A stretch of 28,938 nucleotides of DNA from Clostridiaceae bacterium UBA5444 (GTDB lineage Bacteria; Bacillota; Clostridia; Clostridiales; Oxobacteraceae), in NCBI GenBank assembly GCA_002426575.1, contig DIRE01000009.1, positions 1-28,938 of the forward strand, read 5' to 3'. The notes under the pieces were generated by a model. It was not told the origin of the DNA and did no database searches. It saw nothing but the letters and a program-made list of their open reading frames with translations. A program made the translations under genes and the position numbers. Shown here piece by piece: positions 1 to 7,790 of this stretch; the first letter of the stretch is position 1; each line of letters starts with the position of its first letter.

Positions 1-1495
1 TCTAACGGGTGAAAGTCCCGAGTGCGGGTTGATAGTGCCAAGCACATAGCCAAAGGCAAGGGTGTCCACCGTGAGGTGGAATCTGAAGGAAGCCGCAGGC
101 AAACTTCTGGTCTGACGAACAGAAACCACATTAGGCAACGTAAGCTGGGTAAGGTTGCCATACAAACTGAAGCCCTAAACTATCCGGAAGCTTACGGTGT
201 AGATGTGGCAGATAGATGGAAGGAAAGACTGCGTTCTTACCCGGGGAGGTCTCACGAACGTGTAGAAACAAAACGTATGAAGCACGGTTGAAACAAGATT
301 TATCGTGAGAAGTCAGCAGAAACCATAGTACCACGGACAGTCTGCCTGTGGGAAGGGTTGAACTTTAGGAGGTTGATAGTAAATGAATGTTACCAAGGAT
401 GGAATAAAACACAGAAAACTTCAAACAGAAGGCTGTCTACAAAAAGTACCTGCGGAACAGGGAGGATATGTAGAAGTGTGCTCTCCATCAAGGATAACTG
501 AAAACAACATCACCAATGCATGCTCATCGACGGATAGGCTACTGGAGAAGATATTGGACAGGGATAACATGAACCTAGCATACCAAAAGGTGAAGTCCAA
601 TAAAGGTGCAAGCGGTATAGATGGGATGGAAGTAGATGAACTCCGTCCATATCTTAGGAAAAATGGCTGGAACCTAATCCGGCAGATAAGGGATGGAAAA
701 TATAAACCCAATCCTGTCTGCAGGGTGGTCCACTTAGTCCATTTTTGAGCAACATTATGCTGAATGAATTGGACAAAGAACTGGAAAGAAGAGGGCATCG
801 CTTCATACGATATGCTGACGATATGATAATTTTGTGTAAAAGCAAAAGAAGTGCCCAAAGAACACTGGAAAAGATACTGCCATACATTGAAGGAAAACTA
901 TTTCTTAAAGTTAATAGGCAGAAAACAACAGTGGATTATATAGGAAAAGTAAAATTTCTCGGATTCGCCTTTTACCGTAACAAAGGAATGACGAGAGTCC
1001 GTATCCATCCAAAAGCTGTAGCTAAAATGAAAGATAAAGTAAGAGAACTAACAGCTAGAAATAATGGATGGGGCAACGAGTACCGAGCCAAGAAGTTAAG
1101 ACAGTACATAATAGGCTGGATTAACTACTTCAAATTGGCAGATATAAAAGGACTGTTAAAAGAAATCGATGAATGGATGAGAAGACGTATTCGCAGGGTC
1201 TACTGGAAACAGTGGAAGAAGGTAAAGACTCGATTCCAAATGCTAAAACACTTCGGAATCTATGAAGGTAAGGCATGGGAATTTGCGAATACAAGAAAAG
1301 GCTATTGGAGAGTATCCAACAGCCCTATTCTTAGTCGTTCATTAGATAACCAAACGATAAACAGTTTAGGTTACATCTTTTTCTTAGACTATTATCAACG
1401 AGTGTGTGTAAGCTAAAGAACCGCCGTATACCGAACGGTACGTACGGTGGTGTGAGAGGTCGGTAGATAAATTAATTATCTACCTCCTACTCGAT
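1..1495 (+). mobile_element. Group II intron (IIC-like), 5' end outside the window
   Basis: A self-splicing retroelement RNA. The first ~380 bases have the look of bacterial group II domain I-III (the GTGAAAGTCCCG stretch near the start is typical) and carry no credible gene. An RT/maturase reading frame in domain IV follows, then domain V at about 1419-1452, where ACCGCCGTA pairs with TACGGTGGT around a GAAC loop. Aligned to domain V consensus, the catalytic triad reads CGC, the form typical of group IIC rather than AGC. A 9-bp hairpin at 1462-1484 is the likely domain VI, and the intron probably ends at CTACTCGAT (about 1495). The class and exact 3' boundary are inferred by eye. The encoded protein is broken, so retrohoming would need help in trans. 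Confidence 0.85.
383..1416 (+). pseudogene. ltrA: Group II intron reverse transcriptase/maturase, internally deleted and frameshifted
   Basis: Normally this intron-encoded protein aids splicing and reverse-transcribes the intron into DNA. The 5' piece (383-748) has the expected N-terminal RT region (LLEKILDRDNMNLAYQKV, KGASGIDGM) up to KYKPNPV, then runs out of frame. The family sequence resumes in another frame at 721 with QGGPLSPFLSNIM, followed by the catalytic YADD box, the maturase X domain (GWINYFKLADI) and the usual C terminus (KAWEFANTRKGYWR) ending at 1416. By comparison with family members from memory, roughly 130 residues between the RVEIPK and TPQGGP blocks are missing, including the RT block with the first catalytic aspartate. 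There is no endonuclease domain, as expected for IIC proteins. RT activity should be lost; the maturase half could only be made by reinitiation, for example at TTG 745. Confidence 0.85.
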
Positions 1496-1685
1496 TTAAT
1501 TTTATCCTGATAACGAGTCGCGTTATAATTATGTTAAGATTTTTTCCAAAATCGTATTATTATGATCGATTCTAACTCTCCGCCCTTTTACTTCTTATCC
1601 CATTGGATACAAATAACACTTCCGTATTCAAAAAAAAATATGTATAATATATTTAGAAATAACATTTTAACAATAAAGGAGTTAT

Positions 1686-2666
1686 ATGGAAATGAATAAA
1701 TACAAAAAGGTATTATGTGCAAGTATTATAATATCAACTAATCTATTTGGTGGTTGTACAAGTAAAGAAAATCCTAAAATCATGGAGTCAACGAAGGTCC
1801 CTGTTCAAGGGCAAGTTAATAAACCAGTTCAGACAACCGATACTTTAGAAAATGATAGACTTGGAATTATAAAAGATGCAGATAAATTGCCAAACTTAGA
1901 ATTTGAGATAAAGAGAAGTCATTTTGTAGAAGTTGATGGCTGGTTATTCTATTATAAGAGTCAAGCCTGGCATGACGGGGAAACCTGGTCTGGTGAAGCT
2001 GGAATATATAAGATAAAAATAGATGGAACAGTATGTAAGAAAATTATTGATTTAAGTGGTTTGAGAGATCCATATAAGCATGATACTAAATATATTATAA
2101 CTCATGCAGATGATTGTTATATTACATCTATAGATACCCTGCAAGTAGGACAAGGATATGTATGGTTTACAATCAGCAATGACCAAATACATAAACAAAA
2201 TAATTCTCCTGCTAAAATGTATAATGAGCCTATAGGAGATGAATTTCCGGCACAAGCAGGGGTACAGCAACTTTCATTTTATTCTGAAAGTGAATTGTTC
2301 ATGAGCGATGATTTAGTAGAGCCAATTGTTGGTCAAGTAGTTAGAGATCATTTTGCATTTAATGATAACTATATGTATTGGTATAAAGAACAATATATAT
2401 GTCCACATGAAAGGTTTGGGGAAGCTGGCATTTATAGAAAAGATAGAAAAACAGGTAAAGTTGATAGAATAGCCTTAACATCTGATAATGATATATCAAA
2501 ATATGATAGAAATTATTTATTGCAGCATAAAGATGAATTTAAAATATCCTCTGTTCAAGATTGGGAAGTTTCAGGAGATACTATTATGTACAAATACTAT
2601 GACAGCAGAATATTTAAACAAAAGATAGGAAGTGATGAAAGAGTTCAGATTCCAAAATGGAAGTAA
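1686..2666 (+). CDS. Putative lipoprotein of unknown function (DUF5050-like repeats)
   Basis: A 326-residue secreted protein probably anchored to the membrane by lipid. The N terminus has basic residues, a hydrophobic stretch and a lipobox-like LFGGC with Cys24 as the likely lipidated residue; a low-complexity linker follows. The remainder has repeated YYK, GIYK and YWYKE segments that recall the beta-propeller-like DUF5050 lipoproteins common in clostridia, but that assignment is by impression only. The RBS AAAGGAG at 1675-1681 suits ATG 1692 (10-base spacing) slightly better than ATG 1686 (4 bases). A TATAAT at 1643-1648 may be its -10 box, without a clear -35. It stands alone, just downstream of the group II intron, and a weak terminator follows. 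Confidence 0.75.
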   Translation: MEMNKYKKVLCASIIISTNLFGGCTSKENPKIMESTKVPVQGQVNKPVQTTDTLENDRLGIIKDADKLPNLEFEIKRSHFVEVDGWLFYYKSQAWHDGETWSGEAGIYKIKIDGTVCKKIIDLSGLRDPYKHDTKYIITHADDCYITSIDTLQVGQGYVWFTISNDQIHKQNNSPAKMYNEPIGDEFPAQAGVQQLSFYSESELFMSDDLVEPIVGQVVRDHFAFNDNYMYWYKEQYICPHERFGEAGIYRKDRKTGKVDRIALTSDNDISKYDRNYLLQHKDEFKISSVQDWEVSGDTIMYKYYDSRIFKQKIGSDERVQIPKWK

Positions 2667-2670
2667 TTAA

Positions 2671-2705
2671 TTGGGGAGCCAAAAAAAATAATGCCCCCCT
2701 TTTTC
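2671..2705 (+). terminator. Possible terminator of the lipoprotein gene
   Basis: GGGGAGC and GCCCCCC flank an A-rich loop and are followed by five T residues. The stem contains one mismatch, so the call is tentative. Confidence 0.45.
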
Positions 2706-2776
2706 ATTTGTTCAATAACTTTCTTTAAGACTCATCTATTTTTTACTAATGCGATGTTTTACGCGGGATATTCCCT

Positions 2777-3991
2777 TTAGCTGTTTAAGTTTAATATATT
2801 ATTTAAACTTTCTTCTGAAATATTCCCTTTTTTCATAATCCACTTTATTCTTCTATCATATCCAGGATGTGTTTGAAATGTTTCATCATGCTTCTTAAAC
2901 TTCATTACAGTGTTATTAAGTTTAGCAAGTTTAAAAAGTGAAGTTATCATAACTTCAGGCTCAATACCAAGGCTTAAAACATATTCATCTGCCTGCATTT
3001 CTTGTATCCTGCTTATATATTTTATAAGAAAAACAAAGTAAAATAAATAAATGAGCACAAAAAGTATTATGCCTATCCAAATGGGTATATCAGCAAACAT
3101 CTCCTCATATTTATTCATAAAAAAACCTGTAAGCATGAAAAGAAATAACCCTCCAATAGCAAGCCCTGTTCTTTTCCACAAATGTTTCTTTTTAATATGA
3201 CCAATTTCATGGGCTACTATTGCTTTTGTTTCTTCTAATGTAAAGTTTTCAAGAAGATAATCTGTAATATAAATATCCTTTCTTACGAGGCCTGCAACCA
3301 GTGCGTTTGCTACTTTTCCATTTTTTGTTGGCCATAAAAATAGTTTAAAATTATTAATTCCTGTTTGTTTAATAAAATCTGATATTGCATTAGCCTTATC
3401 ATTGTCTCTAAATGGGACCGCTTTAAAAAGGTATTTATAAAAGAATGGAATTATTAAGGTCATTAGTATATATACTAAAATTACTAAACCTATTTTAAAA
3501 GGTACCCTATAGCTGTCACTTATATTTAAGCTCTCTGGCTCTATCTCAAGAACAGCAAATATAATCATCATTGGGATAGCTCCAAATATCATTCCAATTG
3601 CAATATTGCTTATTTGCTCCTTTTGTGTTGTGGTAGTCTTTCTTAATTCTTGATTCGTTTTATGCATTATTAGTGAATCAATAATCAAAATAATAATAGC
3701 TAGCAAAAATCCAATTCCAATAACAATAAACATATCAAGATTTTCATTTACCTCTATGTGAGGTGCAATTGCTAAAGTAGATACAAATACCGAAATAATA
3801 AATAACGTAAAATGAACATATTTAAATAATCTACCTTCAAGATAAAGTGCCTCTTCAACAGATTGAGTTTTTTTATACTTCTTATTTACAATATTTTTTG
3901 TAATAAGTATAAAAACAATGTTAGCCATTATAATAACAGCATAAAGAATTATAATTCCTTTTATTGATAAATTGAATAAGAAATCAAACAC
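2777..3991 (-). CDS. M48-family membrane zinc metallopeptidase
   Basis: A 404-residue integral membrane protease resembling Ste24/HtpX peptidases. The zinc-binding HEIGH motif is at residues 261-265, and the third ligand is the glutamate of EMQAD (331-335). The late THPGYDRRI segment (375-382) matches the THP...R element typical of M48 domains. Hydrophobic helices lie at about 12-30, 60-78, 86-106, 128-148, 165-183, 273-290 and 303-324, so the catalytic site should face the cytoplasm as in the family. The start is GTG at 3991, behind AAAGGAG about 12 bases upstream; no nearer in-frame start has a better site. It is a single gene, divergent from the PPIase gene. Such proteases cleave membrane or misfolded proteins; the substrate here is unknown. 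Confidence 0.9.
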   Translation of the reverse strand: MFDFLFNLSIKGIIILYAVIIMANIVFILITKNIVNKKYKKTQSVEEALYLEGRLFKYVHFTLFIISVFVSTLAIAPHIEVNENLDMFIVIGIGFLLAIIILIIDSLIMHKTNQELRKTTTTQKEQISNIAIGMIFGAIPMMIIFAVLEIEPESLNISDSYRVPFKIGLVILVYILMTLIIPFFYKYLFKAVPFRDNDKANAISDFIKQTGINNFKLFLWPTKNGKVANALVAGLVRKDIYITDYLLENFTLEETKAIVAHEIGHIKKKHLWKRTGLAIGGLFLFMLTGFFMNKYEEMFADIPIWIGIILFVLIYLFYFVFLIKYISRIQEMQADEYVLSLGIEPEVMITSLFKLAKLNNTVMKFKKHDETFQTHPGYDRRIKWIMKKGNISEESLNNILNLNS

Positions 3992-4198
3992 CTAGTATAA
4001 TCACTCCTTTAATTTTAATTATTTTTTAAATTATAACTACCACATGAAAATTACAATGTTACAGGGACATAGCTTTTATTATAACAGCTTAAATTTGTTT
4101 TTTGTAGGTATTTAACGCAAAACAATAAAGGAATATATAGCATCATGTAGAATAAGGATAAGGTGCGATAAATTTAAACAATAAAGGAGTCAAATTTT

Positions 4199-4948
4199 AT
4201 GAACCCAAATAAGGTATTAGCAGAAGTTAATGGCAGGAAGATAACACAGCAGGACGCATATGCTTTTTTAAATCAACTAGATCCACAAATTGCTATGCAA
4301 TTCCAATCACCAGAAGGAATAAACAGAATTGTAGATGAGCTTGTAAATCAGGAGCTAATGTATCTAGATGCTGTTGAAAATAATTTTGATAAGGAAGAGA
4401 TTTTCATATCAGAGATAGAAAAGATAAAGGCAAATGCATTAAAACAATATGCTATGAATAAACTTTTATCTGACGTATCTGCTACAGAAGAAGAGATAGC
4501 TAAATACTATGATGATCATAAGCAGTATTTTAAAAGACCAGAGGCAGTTAGAGCAAGCCATATATTAGTTAAAGAAAAAGATAAGGCTTTAGAAATACTA
4601 AAAGAAATAAATGAAGGTTTATCCTTTGAGGAAGCAGCAAGTAAATATTCTACTTGTCCTTCAAAAGAAAATGGGGGAGACTTAGGTGAATTTACTAAAG
4701 GCAAAATGGTACCAGAGTTTGAAGAGGCAGCATTTAGCATAGAAGAGGGTAAGGTAAGCAATCCCGTAAAAACTCAATTTGGATATCACTTAATTAAAGT
4801 TAAATATAAAAAAGAAGCAGGGGACAGTACATTAGAAGAGGTTAAAGATCAGATTACTCAGCAGGTTATAGGAATGAAGCAGCAAGAGATATACATGGGA
4901 AAAACTGAAGCGTTAAGAAGAAAATATGAAATAAAGATTAATTATTAA
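4199..4948 (+). CDS. Parvulin-type (PpiC) peptidyl-prolyl isomerase, cytosolic
   Basis: A 249-residue foldase catalysing cis/trans isomerisation of peptide bonds before proline. The N-terminal ~100 residues form a helical SurA/trigger-factor-like chaperone region (VNGRKITQQDAYAF, IVDELVNQELMYLDAVEN). The rotamase domain covers about 114-204 with the parvulin hallmarks RASHILVK (His121), STCPSKENGGDLGEF (Cys153), M170/F174 and FGYHLIKV (His197). No signal peptide or lipobox is present, so unlike PrsA it should act in the cytoplasm. The start follows AAAGGAG at good spacing. It is monocistronic and ends at a 24-bp terminator shared with the convergent gene. Confidence 0.93.
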   Translation: MNPNKVLAEVNGRKITQQDAYAFLNQLDPQIAMQFQSPEGINRIVDELVNQELMYLDAVENNFDKEEIFISEIEKIKANALKQYAMNKLLSDVSATEEEIAKYYDDHKQYFKRPEAVRASHILVKEKDKALEILKEINEGLSFEEAASKYSTCPSKENGGDLGEFTKGKMVPEFEEAAFSIEEGKVSNPVKTQFGYHLIKVKYKKEAGDSTLEEVKDQITQQVIGMKQQEIYMGKTEALRRKYEIKINY

Positions 4949-4952
4949 AAAC

Positions 4953-5006
4953 AAAAAGCAAAAAAGGTAATCTCCACATCTATGGAGATTACCTTTTTTG
5001 CTTTTT
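4953..5006. terminator. Bidirectional terminator, perfect 24-bp stem
   Basis: 4953-4976 and 4983-5006 are perfect reverse complements with a 6-base loop. The A-rich left end and T-rich right end give a U-tail in either direction, so it can serve both the PPIase gene and the convergent nucleotidyltransferase-like gene. Confidence 0.93.
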
Positions 5007-5010
5007 ACTC

Positions 5011-6000
5011 TTAACTTTTTCTCAATGCGCAATCTAAAGTGAGCATTATGTTTGATACGGTTGAAGCAGCCTGTATATGCAGATTATTACCAACGATACT
5101 ATCTTTGACTGAACTATTTATACCTACCTTACAGTTATTGCCTATTACTACATTTGGGCCAATGGTGGAATAAGCGCCTATGTTTGCATTTTTACCTATA
5201 TACACGGGACCAATTATTTTAACAGAAGGGTGGATTAGTGTATTAGCACCTGTATATATATCCTTACTTTCTGCGTTATATTCAGGAAGGGGGCATATGC
5301 CATTTAAAACATCTTCATGTATTTTGTTATAGTCTTCTATGGTTTTAATATCTATCCAATATTCATCATTTTTATAAGATGCAATTGGGTAACCCTTTTC
5401 AAGTAAAGCTGGGAAGGTTTCTTTTTCCATTGATATCTCATTACCTGACTCTATTTCTTTTAAAACATTGGGTTCTAATATATAGATTCCAGCATTAATA
5501 TAATTAGGTCCATCATTAATATTATCTGATTCTTGTATAAAAGATTTAACATAGCCTTCCTCATCATATTTAAGTCTGGAATAATTAGAAGGATCCTTAA
5601 CTTCTGTCGTTACAATTGTAACTGCTGCTGATTTTTGTCTGTGAAATTTATAAAGATCTAATAAATCAATATTACTTAATATATTAGAATTAAAAACTAT
5701 AAATGTATCCGTTAAAAAACCTTCAGTATTTTTAATTGTGTTTCCCGTACTTAGAGGTTCAGCTTCACATATATATTGAATTTTTACTCCTAGTCTGCTT
5801 CCATCACCAAAGTATTCTTCAATAGGACGAGGATCTAAACTTTTACTAATTATAATTTCATTTATTCCGCTATTTTTGAGTTTTATTATATTTCTCTCAA
5901 GAAGTGGTTTCGCCATTATAGGTACCATTGAATCTGGCAAGCTATCTGTTAAAGGTTCTAAACCACTACTAAATCTATTTGCCATAAGCAGTGCTTTCAT
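5011..6000 (-). CDS. Sugar-phosphate nucleotidyltransferase-like protein with degenerate active site
   Basis: A 329-residue protein with the layout of bacterial GDP-mannose/glucose-1-phosphate nucleotidyltransferases: a Rossmann-like NTP_transferase domain (1 to about 235) and a left-handed beta-helix of hexapeptide repeats (about 250-318, e.g. IHPSVKIIGPVYIGKNANIG). The fold landmarks remain (MKALLMA, EPLTD, YINAGIYILEP, EYWIDI), but the catalytic landmarks do not. The GxGTR loop is RFSSG at 9-13, the lysine of the PKPM segment is Asp23, the LGTA loop is LSTG, and the metal-binding GD is SN at 105-106. Asp217 of the YWID segment is kept. It is probably a non-catalytic pseudoenzyme with a regulatory or binding role; this is inferred from residue loss. 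The RBS AGGAGGG precedes ATG 6000. A promoter and a terminator hairpin lie in its leader. Confidence 0.85.
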   Translation of the reverse strand: MKALLMANRFSSGLEPLTDSLPDSMVPIMAKPLLERNIIKLKNSGINEIIISKSLDPRPIEEYFGDGSRLGVKIQYICEAEPLSTGNTIKNTEGFLTDTFIVFNSNILSNIDLLDLYKFHRQKSAAVTIVTTEVKDPSNYSRLKYDEEGYVKSFIQESDNINDGPNYINAGIYILEPNVLKEIESGNEISMEKETFPALLEKGYPIASYKNDEYWIDIKTIEDYNKIHEDVLNGICPLPEYNAESKDIYTGANTLIHPSVKIIGPVYIGKNANIGAYSTIGPNVVIGNNCKVGINSSVKDSIVGNNLHIQAASTVSNIMLTLDCALRKS

Positions 6001-6040
6001 AAATATCCCTCCTAGAATAATTTGCTTTATATTAGTTAGA

Positions 6041-6094
6041 AAAAAGCTCTCAACTAATTCAAAAATGTAATAATCAAATCAGTTGGAGCTTTAT
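6041..6094 (-). terminator. Intrinsic terminator in the leader of the nucleotidyltransferase-like gene
   Basis: Read on the minus strand, AAAGCTCCAACTGATT pairs with AATTAGTTGAGAGCTTT (one bulged A, one G-U pair) around a ~17-base loop, and is followed directly by a T-run. It lies between the predicted promoter (6133-6161) and the start codon at 6000, so it would act as an attenuator unless it is bypassed. Confidence 0.65.
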
Positions 6095-6132
6095 GTCATT
6101 TTTGATAGCATTTTGCCAATAGAACTAATACC

Positions 6133-6161
6133 ATTGTAACATAGCTTGGACATATTATCAA
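6133..6161 (-). promoter_or_regulatory. Sigma-A promoter for the nucleotidyltransferase-like gene
   Basis: On the minus strand, TTGATA (6161-6156), a 17-bp spacer and TACAAT (6138-6133). This gives a leader of about 125 bases that contains the terminator hairpin. Confidence 0.65.
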
Positions 6162-6314
6162 TTTTATCAAAATGTATCTTCCAAAAAGTCTGATAAGTGA
6201 TAATATTTATATAGAAATTATGTATGAATCTATACTTTCTATATTATTAAATAGCCTATGTTTGTGATAAGATTGCTATGGTAAATTCATACTAAAAAAG
6301 TGGGGGTATGGCTG

Positions 6315-7760
6315 ATGAAATTTATGTCCAAAGAAATATCACTTCCATCAGTAGACTTAGATATTAGAACAAAGATAATGGTTCTAGCTTGGCCTGCTAT
6401 TTTGGAAAATTTACTTACAACTCTTATACAATTTGTAAATACGGCAATGGTAAGCCACCTTGGATCTGATGCAACTGCAGCTGTTGGTATAAACACTCCT
6501 TTGATATGGATGATAAACGGAATTGTAACATCTGTAGGCGTTGGGGCAACTGCATTAGTTGCAAGGTATATTGGAGCAGGGGATAAGGATAAGGCACGCA
6601 GGGTATCTAATCAATCCATATTAATAGGGATATTTTTAGGTATAGTGTTTACATTTGTTATACTTCTTTTGGGCAATTCAATTCCCATATGGCTTGGAGC
6701 CGACAGTACCATTGCTCCTCTATCTGCTAAATATATAAGGATAATGAGTACTACATTTATTTTATATTTTGCTTCATTGGTGGCAGGTGCAGCACTTCGT
6801 GGTGCAGGTAATACTAAAACTCCAATGCGAATTAATGTACTCATGAATATAATTAATATAATAGGAAACTTTATTTTAATTTATCCATCTAGAACACTAG
6901 TTTTATGTAGGGGGTTTGAACTTCCTATGATGGGAAGCATATCTATTCCAAAAATACAGATTACATTATGGGGAGCAAATCTTGGGATTGAAGGCGCTGC
7001 AATATCTACTGCATTATCTCAAGGAATAGCTGGTATTATTTTTTTGGCTATAATGTTTAATGATGATTGTGTACTTAAATTGAGATTAAAAGAGTTATTT
7101 TCGCTTGATATGGATCTTATAGAAAAGATATTATACATAGGTGTACCAGCTGCTGGAGAGAGAATAATAGTAAGTTCTGGTCAAATGGCTTTTACAAAGA
7201 TAATTGCAGGACTAGGTACAGTTCAGCTGGCAGCACATTACCTGGCAAATACAGCAGAATCAATTTCATATATGCCCGCCTATGGTTTAGCAGTGGCTGC
7301 GACAACTCTTGTTGGGCAATCTCTAGGTGTTTCTGATACAGAGAAAGCTGAAAGGTATGGATATGGAGCATTTAAAATTGGCGTTTTGATAATGAGTTCA
7401 ATGGCCTTTGTATTTATGTTCTTTCCTCAATATTTAATAAGGATATTTACTAATGATCCAGTGGTTATATATCATGCTTCATCGGTTTTGAGGATTGAAG
7501 CATTAGCTCAGCCATTTTTTGCATCTTCGATTATATTATCTGGTGCACTTCGGGGAGCAGGGGACACAAAATGGCCACTTTATATATCCATAATAAGCAT
7601 GTGGGGAGTTAGAATTATTCTTGCGTGGATTATGGTAGGAGTATTTGGACTTGGACTTAAAAGTGCATGGTCGGCAATGGTTGCAGACCTTGCTGTTAGA
7701 GGAATATTTATATTTATTCGCTATAGAAATGGTAAATGGAAAAGTATAGTCTTAGAATAA
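6315..7760 (+). CDS. MATE-family multidrug/cation antiporter
   Basis: An inner-membrane exporter using an ion gradient to expel cationic or organic compounds. The protein is about 481 residues, the usual size, with two MatE repeats: the first starts near ILVLAWPAILENLLTTLIQFVNTAMV and the second near IGVPAAGERIIVSSGQMAFTKIIAG. Each half carries the family's RGAGDTK-like segment (RGAGNTKTPM, RGAGDTKWPL), and about 12 hydrophobic helices can be counted. The GTG at 6300 is an open start, but the G-rich SD-like AAGTGGGGG lies over it and is well spaced for ATG 6315, chosen here. It is a single gene convergent with the YesN-type regulator, sharing a perfect hairpin at their ends. The substrate cannot be inferred. 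Confidence 0.92.
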   Translation: MKFMSKEISLPSVDLDIRTKIMVLAWPAILENLLTTLIQFVNTAMVSHLGSDATAAVGINTPLIWMINGIVTSVGVGATALVARYIGAGDKDKARRVSNQSILIGIFLGIVFTFVILLLGNSIPIWLGADSTIAPLSAKYIRIMSTTFILYFASLVAGAALRGAGNTKTPMRINVLMNIINIIGNFILIYPSRTLVLCRGFELPMMGSISIPKIQITLWGANLGIEGAAISTALSQGIAGIIFLAIMFNDDCVLKLRLKELFSLDMDLIEKILYIGVPAAGERIIVSSGQMAFTKIIAGLGTVQLAAHYLANTAESISYMPAYGLAVAATTLVGQSLGVSDTEKAERYGYGAFKIGVLIMSSMAFVFMFFPQYLIRIFTNDPVVIYHASSVLRIEALAQPFFASSIILSGALRGAGDTKWPLYISIISMWGVRIILAWIMVGVFGLGLKSAWSAMVADLAVRGIFIFIRYRNGKWKSIVLE

Positions 7761-7790
7761 CATGAAAGAAATCTTTCATGTTATTCTAAG
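7751..7790. terminator. Perfect 18-bp hairpin shared by two convergent genes
   Basis: CTTAGAATAACATGAAAG (7751-7768), loop AAAT, then the exact reverse complement to 7790. It includes the last codons and stop codons of both the MATE gene and the response regulator. There is no U-tail in either direction, so it may work by stalling, RNase processing or 3'-end protection. Confidence 0.6.

Larger units (their letters stand above)
6001..6314. other. Intergenic region between divergent genes
   Basis: The left half holds the minus-strand promoter and leader hairpin described separately. The right half (about 6165-6299) is AT-rich and should contain the promoter of the MATE gene, but no convincing -35/-10 pair was seen there. 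Confidence 0.5.

Noticed and set aside
22..291. Open frame of 89 codons at the window start
   Set aside because: It lies inside the structured 5' part of the group II intron and has no family resemblance or RBS.
421..887. Antisense frames over the RT gene
   Set aside because: Shadows of the RT coding sequence on the opposite strand, with no RBS or recognisable protein features.
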